This document shows, piece by piece, positions 44,761 to 57,245 of a DNA stretch of 64,000 nt. The notes below the pieces were generated by a model. The model was not told where the DNA came from, made no database searches, and worked only from the letters and a program-made list of their open reading frames with translations. Both the position numbers and the translations under genes were made by a program. Origin of the DNA: Larimichthys crocea (taxonomy: Eukaryota > Chordata > Actinopteri > Sciaenidae). The stretch is taken from the NCBI RefSeq assembly GCF_000972845.2, contig NC_040018.1:9583157-9647156 (forward strand). The letters are read 5' to 3'. Every line of letters begins with the position of its first letter. The first letter of the stretch is position 1.

Positions 44761-47700
44761 ATGTCTGTGCTGTGGACGAACTACATTTTCTTCCTGGCGT
44801 GTTGCTGTGGATTAGGCTTTGGGAACCCAAACAGATGCGATGAAGTGCGCAAAGTTTTCCAACTCAGACAAATTGGACCAAATCAATTATTGCCTTTAAG
44901 TCCTCGACCAGGTATGTATGAGTTCAGCTTCCACACTCAGCTGCAGTGTGTCTTTCTGCTTGAATCAATGGTTTAATTTCTACAGTTAATACAAATGACG
45001 TGACATCTTCATTGAGTTGTTGCATTTTCTTCATTTACATCTTCATGGAAACCAAAGAATTAACATCCCAGCCTGTGATGGATGGAAATATACTTGAGAA
45101 GTGACTCAACACAATATTACCTTCCCGGAGAGACCATTAACTGCACTGTAGCGTTTTAACCTGTCATTTTCTGCCTTCTTGAAGGGGCTCTTTGTAGTCA
45201 CAAAACACACCTTTTTAAACACATTTAAGAGGCGTGTGTGCAGTTATGATAATGATATAGACAGCAGAGCAGGAGAGCTTTGAGCTTCTCAAATGACATC
45301 TTTTTATGTGTCTTTTAAATCAAGATATTTAGAGGAAATACTGCATGTGTCTTCAATTACTGCAAGAATAAAACTTATCTTTGGTCAGAGGCCTTTATCT
45401 ACTCTAGCTGAGGCTCTGCAGTATGTCAGATCCATAATAAATTCAAGGACTTCACGCTGAGCAACAGGGATAGCTTTGGAGATGGATTTTTCTTTCATTT
45501 GTACAACAGCTTGTAAAATGCATCATTTATTGTTTACTTCACTGTATTACCAGCAGTACATGGACTAATATAAAGTGCTGTTTTAATCCCATGAATTCAG
45601 GATCTAAGGCTGCTGAGATTGCTTGTTGTTTGTAATGAAAAAAGAAGAAAAAAAAAAACCCAAACTCTGCTCATTCCAGCTGACTAAAGCAGATAAGTGG
45701 CTTTCAGGGATAAACTGGAATTATTTTGTGTAAAGTTAGGTAAACTAGGCTTCACTTAACTTTCTGAACGCCACCCATAATGTAATTCCACATGATACTC
45801 CTTCACAAGATTTAGGGGGGAATTATGGGTGTGGATACTTCACGTGGGCTGTCATTGACTGGATGACTTTCTGCTGCTGCTCCTCTCGGAAAAGTAAATC
45901 TTAATGGTGTTGACTGCCATACTGCCACAAACTGCTCCCTATAAACTTCACCGCCCATATCCTCTCCTTTTCACTGCAGCGTGGAAACTGATTCAATTGA
46001 CAGAAAACCCTCAAATGCCCCCTAAACCTCTAAATAACCCTTATAATGCCATCACCACTCCTGCCCCTGCAATGAGCCTGTGTGTCTGTGTGGATTTTAA
46101 ATCTCCTGTGCTGTTTTCTCTTGCAGAATTGCAACTTGAAAAGTACTTTGTCTGAGATAAACTGTGTGCAGTGTGTGTCTCCTGTAGTTTAAGCGACGAT
46201 AACCCCCTGATTCAGTGGCTGCTAACCCTGCAAAACCACTTGCTACTGTTTATAACTGCACCCCCGCTGACCTTTCCGACAGCCTCATGCTGCTAGAAGG
46301 TCTTCCGAGTCCAAATGCGTCTTGGAAAGATGCAAATTTCTTCTTTTGGTGGATTTAGATTAATGTAGTGAAATGTTGTACATCAGATAGTGTAATGGGA
46401 GATGGCAGAAGAAGTAATAGTTGATCTTAGAGCGTGATTTTAGAAGTTATCTATAATTGAGTGTGGGCTTGTGAAAAATAACCTCCAGAAATTCCAGGAA
46501 TCCAGGAGAGAGAGAGAAAAAGAGCTGTTTCCACGTAACAAGAAGGGCCAAAAGCCTTCAGTTTAGGTCAGAACACAGCGAGTCAGAAGTTGGTCACCTC
46601 AGCAAATTAAAAGTGTGGTCTGTGGTGTTGGAAGTGGGAATAATTCTGGGTTACGTTAAAAAAAAAAAAGAAGGCAAGACCCTGGGCACTTTCAAGCCGT
46701 CTTATCAGAGAAAAAGAGTTTGAATTCCTCCTCGTGTGCCATCGCCTGCTCTGCTCCCTCCTCACGAAGCTGAGCTGATAGCGTCTCTGGCAACAGCCCT
46801 GCACACGCTCTGCCTAGGCATGTCAGAGAGGCTTTTGCACAGTTCTGGGTCGCTTTTAAGATGTTTTGATTGTCCCGTATGTGCGCAGATTGCTTACATT
46901 TGTTGGTAGTGGAAAACCTGAGACACATCACTCGGAGAGGCGATAATGATTTGTCTCAGATCTTCTGTCAGGTTTTCTTGCTTCACTCGAGCATGTTTTT
47001 TAAACTCGACCACTCTGTTTGCGTGTGTGTGTCTGTGCTCGTGTGTGCCTTTTTTTAACATCCTAAAGTAGCATTATGGCTTTAAAATAACTCAGATGAC
47101 CAGAACCAGCTGCTGATGTTTCACACAGATGTGATTCATTTCTCGATCATGCAACATTTTTAAAGAATAAGCCTATTATTCATTCAGGTTTGCCATCATA
47201 TGTGTCTTTAGGATGGCAATCATGAATTGTTGGGGAGTCCAACTGAAATATATATATGACATGGATTGTCTGACACACATTTATGGTTCCCAGACTGACT
47301 ATGACCTTTAGCATTACCCTTGAGTTGACTTTGGGTGAAATGTTGCCTTTGCATGGATTGCTGGTCCACAGATTCATTCCCCCATCTGAGGATGATCTGG
47401 TGATCTGGTTTCATCATGAACCTACAGCAGGTCAACCTTTGAACTTGTCCAACACTTTGGTTGATGACTTTGAATACCTCAAAGCACTGGCGTGGCCAGT
47501 ACAGTCTCTCAGGGCTGCTGGCATGGCTGCTGTAGACTCTTAGTCTTGCTGATTAATGTTACTAAAGGAAGCAAAGCTGCTTGTCAGTTTGGACAGTCGG
47601 CAGTTTATTATACAGAAGATAGACGCACTCACTTATTCGTACCTTCAGGCAGGTTAGGGTGTCAAATCCACCTGACTTGAGCGTCTTTGGAATGTGTGAA

Positions 47701-48749
47701 GGAAAGTGGAGCACCCTTAGGAGAGCATGTAAATCCTCAGCCCCAGTTTCTGTCTCTCGTATTAACGTGACATTCGAGTCAAAGAGGTAAGCATTCCTTT
47801 CTCTGTGAAATGAATACCCGGTGATGTTGGAAAAAGGCAGAAGGTTGTTTAACAAGCAGTTATGAAAGTGTTTCTGAAATTCTGAAAGACTTTTCATCTT
47901 GACAAAAAACTGATTTTTAACTCCGGTCTCCTAATCCAGTCTGTCTCCTGACCCAAACAAAGATCTAACCTGCAGATGATATGTCTGACACGATTAACCA
48001 ATCATGTATAATCAGTTATATTTAATTATATTGATGTTTTTTTTAAATATTATTTAGTATTTTCTAATAGTGGGTGTAGATGTGGGAGGCGGTTACTTAT
48101 GACACCTTTTGGGATGTGTAAATATTTCTTCTGTGTTGAACAAAAAGAGCAAATGCACATTTTCTTTTATGTATTCATGTTCTATTTTAGTTAGTTCATC
48201 TGTGTTCTGTGTGAAGCACGTTGACATGTATATACCAGCTAACTGGATTAGGAAATCCAGATGAAACTTGAGCAACAGGTCATCCAGATGTTCTTTGAGG
48301 ATTGTGTAAATTTAGAACAGAAGGAACTGTTCTTAAAAGACTGTCTGGGTTGCTCAAACATCACTGGGTATTTATTTTTCAGAGAAACAAATGCTTATCT
48401 GTGACTGTGAATGTACTGGTATACAAGAGGTACAAACTGGGGCTGTCAAATACCATCCTGAAATAGTTTTTTTTTTTTAACTCTAAGGCAAACACTGAGC
48501 TGCCATGCTTCTTTGCTTTGGCCCATTTATAATCCAAGCTTCTGCCCATGTTTTAAAATCCTAACATTTGATCTCAATGACTCGCAGGTTCAGACCTTCA
48601 GGTGTGCACGTCCAAGAACCTGACATGCTGCACCAAAAAAGTGGAGGAGCGGTACCAGGTGGCAGCCCGGAGAGACATCCAGAACCTTATCCAGATGTCC
48701 AGCTCCAGCCTGAAGTTTCTAATCTCCCGTAATGTGGCTGCTTTTCAAG
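44761..48749 (+). CDS. gpc5: Glypican-5, first two coding exons (gene continues beyond the right edge)
   Basis: Glypican-5 is a GPI-anchored heparan-sulfate proteoglycan that modulates Hedgehog, Wnt and FGF signalling at the cell surface. Exon 1 is 44761-44911 (donor G|GTATGT) and exon 2 is 48588-48749 (acceptor CTCGCAG, donor G|GTAAGC). They join in phase to 104 codons. Residues 1-21 form a signal peptide (hydrophobic YIFFLACCCGLGFG). The mature start NPNRCDEVRKVFQLRQIG and LLPLSPRPGSDLQVCTSKN, then LTCCTKKVEERYQVAARRDI, closely follow human GPC5 (CEEVRKLFQWR, SPRAGPDLQVC, TCCTRKMEERYQIAARQD). Four of the conserved glypican-fold cysteines are visible. The remaining exons, with the core helices, heparan-sulfate attachment sites and GPI signal, are not in the window; GPC5 introns are very long. 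It lies downstream of mir17hg on the same strand, as in mammals. Confidence 0.93.
47280..47480 (+). repeat. Eroded 'TATGGTTCCCAGATGATGAATCC' family repeat in gpc5 intron 1
   Basis: TTATGGTTCCCAGACTGACT, the internal TTGGGTGAAATGTTG block and GAACTTGTCCAACACTTTGG match portions of the copies at 20270 and 56690. Divergence is high. Confidence 0.5.
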
Positions 48750-48948
48750 GTAAGCAGTCGACTGCTTTGCGTGTTTGAGTCATCGCTGCAGTAAAGGTTA
48801 AACTTCATAAACGCCTGCTGAGATGATAGCGCAAATGTTTACGTGGATAATTGTGTGTGTGTATGTGTGTGTGTATTTCCGAGTTGCAGTATACATTTAG
48901 GAGTTTGGTTTTGTGTGGGTGCTGTAAAAACAGTGGATGAGTCAGTGG

Positions 48949-48972
48949 TGTGTGTGTGTGTGTGTGTGTGTG
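48949..48972. repeat. (GT)n microsatellite
   Basis: About twelve GT units. A shorter GT tract lies at about 48853-48872. Confidence 0.9.
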
Positions 48973-50589
48973 CGTGCAGCCAGACTCCACATCAGAGCGA
49001 ACAGAGCGGGGTCTGTCCTCCTTCCAGATCTACCACTACACTCTGATCTGAGATTAGATAGGCTGGCTGTAGGAGACTCTGGAGGAGGCTCTCTGTAAGG
49101 GTGAATGCCTGTCAGGGATGTGTACTGTGGATTTTACTAATCGCTTCTCTTCCTGTGCAAGGTGTCCTGCCATACTGTATCCTCATATTCAGTGCACTGG
49201 AACACATTTATCCCATCATAAACTGGCCGCGGTCCATCCCCACATGAGTTTCCAGCCTCAATAAACCTCTGTCCTTTCACTCAGTGATGACTGACAATTG
49301 ACGGACTTACTTGCCTCGGCCTTGCGTGCTCCCTCCCTGTCCAGTGTGGGATGTTTCTCCCACTCTAAGCTGATAGCTGTCATATGACGGGCTGGAATGG
49401 GTGGGCAACAAATACAGAGCTTATGACTTGAATGTGCAGACATATCATTAGGCCAATTCACTTTAACGATGTCTCTCAGTTTAAAGACGTGCTGTTATCC
49501 TCCTCCTTCTAAACTCAAATGATTTATAGAAGAGTCTCGCGTGATCACAGTGTTTTAGTTGCGGTTTGCAGGGGCAATGCCCGGTTTTTGGTCGTCAAAT
49601 GTTTGATGTGTCTACTCAGGCCTCTGAAGTTGAGTTAAAATACTCAGCATTTATGATAAAGTTTATGAAGCATGTCGCCTCTAAAATACTGTTAACTTAC
49701 GACAAAGTTGGAAACAGCCCTATGAGAGTCGTTTGAGCGTGCCTCTTTTTTTTTTCTTTTTATGCGTTATTTTATATTTTGCTTGTCAATTTCCGTGAAA
49801 AGAACAAAATGAACAAAATATTCATCTCTAAATACAATTTGGCTTCCCTGCTTTGTCTGAGGCACCCGAACTGAAGAAAAAGAAGTCACAGATTATAGTT
49901 TCTTTTTCCCAAAACATGCAGATTTCAGCAAATATTACTTTATGCAGGTGTAAGGCGTGTATTTCTTGTGGACCGTTTCCAGCAGTCGATTAATACAGTA
50001 TCCTAGGGAGAGTGTATGGGGATCGAGTCAAATGAAGAAACATGTCGTTCAGTGCAACAATGTGCCTCGCTGATGGCTTTTTAATAGTTTTTGGACACCA
50101 ATGGAGGACTTTGGCACAGAAGACTGAGTTAAATCAAGCTTTGGCTGCACAGACAATACGTGTTAGCAGGATGAGTTCATTGCTGGGTTTGGTCTTTCTG
50201 GCAGTAAGAAAAATGGAATCACCTGCTTTATCCTTTAATATAGCCTTAAACCCTCGTAACAATCTAGGATCTGGCAGGTTTGTTCACACAGGAAAGGCTG
50301 CAGGAGCTGCTAGCTGTTCCTCACAAAGTGAGCAGCGCTCACATGGTTTCATCTGTGGAATGGCAGCCAGTGTGCGCTCCTGCCAAACCAAACAGAGTTC
50401 CCTGTCAACATCGCCTCTCATCAGTCAACAAACATTGGCGGCTGCTTGCAACATCCAGGCTGCATAATACAAGTGGCAACAGACGCTCAGCAATTTAAGT
50501 CTCATATTGGAGTCACAGCAGCGCTATAACTGCTCCGAATATTACATTTATTAAGCCATTATGTCGTGTTCCCAAGGTGTTTTTGTGAT

Positions 50590-50862
50590 TTATTTAAACA
50601 CAGTCCAAAGTCGGGCTGCAGCTGCATAGTTTTGTTATCACTGATGATCATTTCTTTTGATTTATTCGAGAGTTGTTTGGTGTCTAAAATTTCAGGAAAT
50701 GGAGAAAAAAACGAGCTTCAAAGTTTCCCAAAGCCAAAGTTGACACATTCAGTTTGCACGTTTAGTCCAAAAACTCCCCACAAAGAAGCTGGAGCCAGAT
50801 GTTTAATATTTTTTGCTTGAATGATTTTGCTTTTGGTTTTATGTTGATTGGCTAATTGTTTA
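50590..50862 (+). mobile_element. GGCTGCAACTAACAATTATTTT-type repeat in gpc5 intron 2
   Basis: GTCGGGCTGCAGCTGCATAG opens the element. ATCACTGATGATCATTTCTT, AATTTCAGGAAATGGAGAAA and GATTGGCTAATTGTTT are interior and right-end family blocks. It is non-coding. Confidence 0.6.
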
Positions 50863-51233
50863 AAGGTGCCCTGTGGGCTTTTTCTTCTAAACAAACAAAA
50901 TTCATGTTTACATTCAGTTTTTCATCAAAACACATTGTGTGTATCCTCGAGGTCTAATAAACATGCGGAATGCATTTCCTTTCTCCATAAAACATTGGCA
51001 ATGCTGATTTTTCATATTTTTAGTTACTGAGTTGGTCACATCCACGTTTGCTTGCCTTGCGTCTTCTTCTTAGCTGATTTTTGACATGTTGCTGCATTAC
51101 TGCCACCAACTGTTGATCAGGGGAATACCATGTGAAACGCATGCATGATACAAACAAAACGGGGACCCATTTGTAATAAAACGTTTCTCCACAGTGCTCC
51201 TAGTGGTCAAAATATCCACAGGACACCTTTTTA
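50861..51233. mobile_element. TIR element with ends AAAGGTGCCCTGTGG
   Basis: The left end TTTAAAGGTGCCCTGTGGGC and right end CCACAGGACACCTTTTTAAA form imperfect inverted repeats of about 15 bases around a 370-base non-coding interior. It directly abuts the MITE starting at 51234. Confidence 0.75.
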
Positions 51234-51590
51234 AAAGGTCCAGAATGTAACATTTAAGGGGATCTACAGGTAGAAATAAAATATGATAACCATAACTCTG
51301 TTTTTGTTTGTATATGTTAACCTGAAAACAAGAATCGTTATGATTTTATTACCCTTAAATTAACTTTTTGCATCTATGGAAAGGTGTCAGCTATGTTCAT
51401 CTGCAATGTTTCTACATACCAGAATGGACAAATGGACTAGATAGGACCTTTTCTGCATTTTCACAGCCACTGTAGTTTAACCTTCATGCTTGGAATGGGA
51501 GGATGAGGCGAGTGGTATTCAGTTGGCTGCAATCTTCAAACTTCACCACTAGATGCCCCCAAATCTTACACACTGTACCTTTTTTAACTG
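51234..51590. mobile_element. Full-length GGTCCAGTGTGT-type MITE in gpc5 intron 2
   Basis: The left end TTAAAAGGTCCAGAATGTAA and right end AAATCTTACACACTGTACCT are inverted termini. Interior blocks (GGCGAGTGGTATTCAGTTGG-like, CATTTTCACAGCCACTGTAG) match the other copies. Confidence 0.78.
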
Positions 51591-51837
51591 AGTAATCCCT
51601 TCAGGTGTAATTATAACACCTTCCTTTGAGAGTTATAGGTTGCGTCACATCACATATATAATCACTGTGTCATAGTTGGTAAAAGTGAAAAAAATAAAAC
51701 GTGTAGTACAAACTAAACTCTTGTTCTCCACCTGCTCAATATTGTTTGTCTTGCTCTTAGAAGTAAATCTGCACTGATGAAAGCTGATACTTGTTCAAAT
51801 GTTGAGGCAGACTTTTCGACTCAGACTACAATATCTG

Positions 51838-51940
<103 letters not shown>

Positions 51941-53574
51941 CATAGACACAACCAGACAGAGAGAGCCACCCACGTGGCATTGTTCTATTTGGCCGTAGAG
52001 ATTTTAAGAGCCTTTGTCACATGGAGAAAACAGTGTCTGTGGCACCATATGTATGGGAAGCACGGAGGGACAGAAATGTCTGGCAGGTTCTCAGATCTTA
52101 ACAGAGTGGGATGAAAAAAAAGAAGACATAAAAGAAACACAAGTCAAGCATTTAATCCGCCTTTCCTATCTCGGCAGTGTTCAGCGATGCTGAATTAACA
52201 CGAGTGAATTGTTTGTTATTCATCTTGAGTGACTGTGAGTTTTGTTTTGGGTGTTTTTTCAGATGATAATAGAAGTGGAAAAATTGCCAACAACAACTTT
52301 ATGGATCGTCTTGAAAATTTGAATAAAACTTTACATTGCTGTGTTGTTGTTCTGCATCAACGTAAACATGTTTGTGGTGTGGAGCACAGGAAGAAAATAG
52401 ACAGGAGGTGGGTGGGTTGTGCAGAAAAACAAGTCCTTCAGTTTTCGTCTCCGAATGATTGGCAGGATGCACTGTAATTTGAGAGACAACAGAGAACAAG
52501 AGAGTAGAATGCATTACAACCACAGACAGGAAGAAGGACGAGTTAAAAGGGGCCAGGCTAATGTGGTCATTTGTTTTGTGCAAAGCCTTCAATTAGACAT
52601 CTTTATATGATGCAGCTGAAGGGAGAGGGGGATGAAGAAATTAGAGGAATGCAGATGGATAACAGTCTGAAACACTCAGGAGACACAGAAATAACACCAA
52701 GCAATAAAAGGCTATTTAAAATGTTTTTCCTGGGGGATTTGATGCTCATGTTTTTGTGCGTGTAATGGGCAGTTTAAAAAAAAAAAAAAAATCTTCAAGG
52801 GCGTCTTTATGGAAAAAGCTTTCATACTTTAACATAATGAGCAACACAAATAAGCAAAACCGAGTGTTAAAGCTGTTTAATTATGAGTCAAGCTCCAAAG
52901 CGCAGCACATGCCGCAGCAAATGGTTCATTAGAATTTTCTCCTTTCTTCAGAAAAATGTGCCTCAACATTTCAATATCTCGTCCTTAAATGAACTGAAAG
53001 TCATTTCACAGCCAAAAGATAGCCGGGCAACCGAGGCGGAAAAAAAATAGAAGGAATAAAGGCTGAGTTGATGGCATACTGTCAAGCAGACGGCCTTTTG
53101 AGTTTTCCAGCACATCACTTATTTTTTTTTCCCCCCTCTCCTCTCTCACTCCCGGTCTGTCAGTAAGTCCCCCAGGATTGCATGTTTTCATTCACCGGTT
53201 GTGAGGTTCCTGAATGTCGTCCACACAATGCACAAATATGCAGCCTGCAGAGCTGGGCTTCAGGGGAGATCTTTTTTCATCCTGCGCAGGTTTGTCTTAC
53301 ATCCATGGCAACCAACCTGTGCAATCCCAGCGCCCCGCGAGGCTGGAGTCAAATAAAACTGCGAGACAGAACCCACTATGAATCAGCTGTTAAGATGCCT
53401 GAGAGAGTGTCTGAGGAGAGGATGTTCAAATCATAGTTCACCACATCAGAGGAATGCCGTCCTTTGGGACGAGCTTTGATTGGAGTGAATTTGCAAAGTA
53501 GTGTATTGCTGACTTTTGCTTTATGATGTAAGAAGGGAAGGATTTCATTAAAACCTGCTCAGACTAGGTGTTTC

Positions 53575-53720
53575 CCTCTGCCTCCAGTCTTTATGCTAAG
53601 CTAAGCTAAACTAACCACCTGCTGGCTCTAGTAGAGTGTTTTATCTTCTCTTTTAACTCTTGACAAGAAAGCAAATAAGTGTATTAATGAACATTTTGGC
53701 CTATTCCTTCATAAGAGGTA
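53575..53720 (+). repeat. 'GCTAAGCTAAGCTAA' dispersed repeat fragment
   Basis: TTTATGCTAAGCTAAGCTAA, the CTGCTGGCTCTAG block, and CTCTTGACAAGAAAGCAAAT followed by AACATTTTGGCCTATTCCTT form a motif series that I recognise as a common percomorph dispersed repeat. Its class is unknown to me. Confidence 0.55.
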
Positions 53721-55304
53721 ATGTCTACTTGTGCTCTTTTGCGGGCTCATTTCCTGGCTAATCTAAAGGCTGGATGTTAAAAGTAAAAAGAAAGCAAAAT
53801 ATCCCACAATTCATTTCAAAGCCTCCACAAATATTACACGAACATTTGATGAGTGATCTGAGGCCGTCTGTGGCATGAAATGTTGTGTGCCCATTAACAC
53901 TCTGTGGCTTGTGGTTCTTCCTTCCAGTCAATGTGTCATTTTGGTTTCTAGCCTGGGAAGAAAAAACAGTCCCAGTCAATACGAGACACAGGAATCCAGC
54001 AGACACACTTACTCAGCCTCGGCTTTTTTATTTGCCCCGCATGCTTCTAATTGTGAGCTACTGTTCTGTCAGGAGCAGAAGTGGTGCTGATGGATGAAAG
54101 ATCAAACATCCGGGACTGTCAGGACGGCCGAAAACTGGCCCGTTGTGCTCGGAACTTGCCTTTTACGCTCGTAAATGTTAATTGTGTTTTTGTTTACCAG
54201 CTTTTTAAGGATCCTCTGCCCATCGTTTACTCACTGAATTGAAAAAGGAACATAGCTGAGTGGCAGTGGCCCCACAGCTTGACTGAGTGGAGACCACAAT
54301 CAGCCATCAAATTGGAACAACTCACTCTGTGCCAAACAAGGAGGTCTCAGTAGGTGGCGAGTAAAGTTGTTTTGATTGCTGCTGATTAGACAGATGATGT
54401 TTTAAAGGTTTTTGAAGCAGAGTTTCCATTTCAGTGCATAAATTCAGGTTGTGTAAGCCCAGTAAAGTACACACTCAGCTGGCTAACGCCCATACCACGA
54501 AGCCACCACAACATCCTGGGTTTGAATCCTATAAAACATATTTTTGATTTGATTTAAAAGTCAGAAGAAGGAAAAAGAAATCATGCAACTGTCAGCAACT
54601 TCAGCTCTGATCTCCAAATATTCTGGCTTTTGAGGGACGTCCAGCGACATTACGACACTGAAATAAGTTTGAGTTTTATCTGTGGTGAGTGTTACTGCGA
54701 AGAAATGACAGTTCAATTTTGTGCAACCCAGGAATCAATAGCTGCACCCTGTGATCAAGCTAGAAGTTATGTGTCACATTCAAACCATGTATGTCAACTT
54801 TTCACAAGCTTAGAAAAACAGCTCCTTTTTCAACTAATCCAGTGTGTTTATACATGGTTTATAGAGCTCCCAGAGTAGAAGAATGGTTCTCGTTGGACAG
54901 CCACATGTTCCTTGTTTTCACATCTGAATGAACTTTTGATAGCTGCCTGTAGCCGGCAACACTGTTTTGTGTGACTTAAAGGACTAAAAGCATTAATTGG
55001 GCTCATTATTTATCTCACCAGTGAAACTATTTTTGTTAATTAACAAACTGTTTGACTCTCTGATGTACTGTGCTTTGGCTTATGCTCAAACTTGCACATG
55101 TTGTGTGTTGTTAAAATCCTGATAAGAGTCTAAAAGTCTTGTTTGAAGCCCCAAGAGGCAAGGCTAGATTACCAGTTGGGCAAAAGCGGGCCAAGTGGCC
55201 AGCTGCCACAGTGCCAAGTCTGTGTGTTGTGTAATTGTCTTGAGAAGCAGCCTGTGACAAAATTTCATATACTGTGTGTGTGTGGGGTATATGTTGTGTT
55301 GATA

Positions 55305-55391
55305 ATGATATATATTATATATATATATATGATATATATATATCTAAAGCGTGATGAAATTTGACATTTTTTTTTTTTTTTTTTTTTTTCT
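55305..55391. repeat. (TA)n tract followed by poly(T)
   Basis: Alternating TATATA with GATATATATATAT interruptions (55305-55345) is followed by a T run at about 55369-55390. Both are low-complexity and prone to length change. Confidence 0.9.
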
Positions 55392-56679
55392 TCAGTCAGA
55401 CAAACCCACTGCCAGTCAGGGAAGACAACACATTTTTAGTGGGCTAATCTGGCCCTGACTACAGGTCATGCAACTAAACAACTGACATGACCACCAAGCT
55501 CCTGCTAATAATGAAAAACATTGACAACGTCATTTCGCTGATACTTTTAGATTTAGCACGTCCAGCTTTGGTAGTGCTAGGAGAGGATGTACTCTCTGAA
55601 GAGCTGGATCTTCAGGAGGTTTTTTAAAGGTAGAGAGGGATGCCCCTGCTCTGGTAGGAACTGGTAGCACGTTCCACAAATTGGAAACAACAGACAAGTT
55701 TGGATTGCGCGAGTGTACGGGGGGCAGAGCCAGGCGTCATTCATTGGTGAAGTTCAACGGTCGTAAGGTAACATTTCGTTGGGGATACTCTCTGTAAACT
55801 GTTATTGAGAGTTTTGTTGCAATGGCAGTATCATCTGGTTGGTCGATGATATTTTAATGTAGTCTATAATTAACATATTATTAATTCTTTAAATGAAATG
55901 GTCCATGTGGAATGTTCATGGTGAAAGCTCTGGCCTTTTTACTAATGATGTAAAAGATGTTTCAGATTTAGAGAATTTCCGCTGTTGAGTAATCGAGAAA
56001 CGCACTACTTCTTGGGTGTTTACTTTTAACATTGCAGTGTGATGATAATCAGGACACCCTACAGGAGATTTCAGACAAGAAGTTGTTCTAAAAGCAGTAC
56101 TGCAGCAGCCACCACACTTACCTAACCGCTCCTTTGCAATCCACATTTCTCTGAGAATTTCAAGTTCAAAACAGTAATTTCTTACCAAGGAGAGATATTG
56201 TGCTCCGACCAGCCCCGTGCAGCACTGCATCACTGACTACAGTAACATAGTGTTCTCTTCCAGTAAACTTTCTATGTTGGTCACAAATTGGCTGCTCGCC
56301 TCAGTCAGGGAAAATATGCAGCTTTTTATAGGACTCTGCATTTTAGGATCTTTTGTCTTGAAAATGAGCATTCCTCATGTTAAATTCTCCACGAGAAACA
56401 CCAGGCTGTCTCACAGAGAAGGCCGGTTGTTGTTTTATCATGTCAAGAATTGTGTTGTGAATAAACACCTCATGCTACAATAGAAAAAGTGTGACATGAA
56501 AGACATCAGTTTTAGATGTTGGGAGTGAGCAGCATAGAAAACATGCAGTTGCTGTTAAAATGCCTGGAGGTAATCCACAGAATACCATCTGAGTGACACA
56601 TTTCTAGATAGTTAAAGCTTTTTTAGCCACGTTTGCAGAATGGCTGCAGGGATGGTAATGTCTGTCTTTTGGTTATTTG

Positions 56680-57245
56680 ATCCACCACTTTGGTCCAGAC
56701 TGAAATATCTCAACAACTGTTGGATGGTTTGCCATGAGATTTAGTGCAGACATTCATGAATGATGACAAGGAATCCTTCTCACTTTGGTGATTTCTGATT
56801 TTCCTCTAGCGCACCCAACAGGTCAGACTTTTACTCATCCTGTGAAATGTCACTGGATGAACTGGCACAACATTTTAAACAGATATTTTTGTCCCCCCAG
56901 ATGATGAATGATTTTGTTGATCCCCTGACTTTTCCTTCAGAGCCACGGGTTGCCTTTGTGGTTTTAATTGAAATGTATCTGCAGTGTTTTGATGGATTGC
57001 TGTGAAAGTCAGGAGGGACATTCTTTTCCTCTTCAGGATGAACTGAAATAACTTTGGTAATGCCTGAAATTTGTATTAAGTGCCATCATCAGGTCAATAT
57101 TTCCACTTGTCCAATACTTTGGCTTATGTCCACCTGCAAGAAATAATGACGTTCTTAAAAGCCTCAACTCAAAAGTTTACTGATGGTATCACAGTTTAGT
57201 CCACCTGGATAGTGCCTGCTTTCAGTAATATTTCAGGCTGACTGT
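56680..57245 (+). repeat. 'TATGGTTCCCAGATGATGAATCC' family repeat, longest copy
   Basis: CAACAACTGTTGGATGGTTT, GAGATTTAGTGCAGACATTC, CCCAGATGATGAATGATTTT, TGACTTTTCCTTCAGAGCCA and CACTTGTCCAATACTTTGGC are family blocks. The element includes two tandem-like repeats of the 'ggatggattgccatgaaattt...cagacattc' module, and there is no coding frame. It is related to 20270 and 47280. Confidence 0.65.

Noticed and set aside
50042..50467. 141-codon plus-strand open frame in gpc5 intron 2
   Set aside because: It shows no similarity that I recognise, no membrane or domain pattern and no splice context; such a length can arise by chance in 15 kb of intron.
54470..54535. tRNA-like segment with a GGGTTTGAATCC box
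   Set aside because: The B-box resemblance is fair, but no acceptor stem or anticodon arm can be paired and the A box is poor; at most a SINE remnant.
55140..55475. Possible TIR element around the TA and poly(T) tracts
   Set aside because: GGCTAGATTACCAG at the left and the complement of GGGCTAATCTGGCCC at the right are only weakly similar, and no target duplication is visible.
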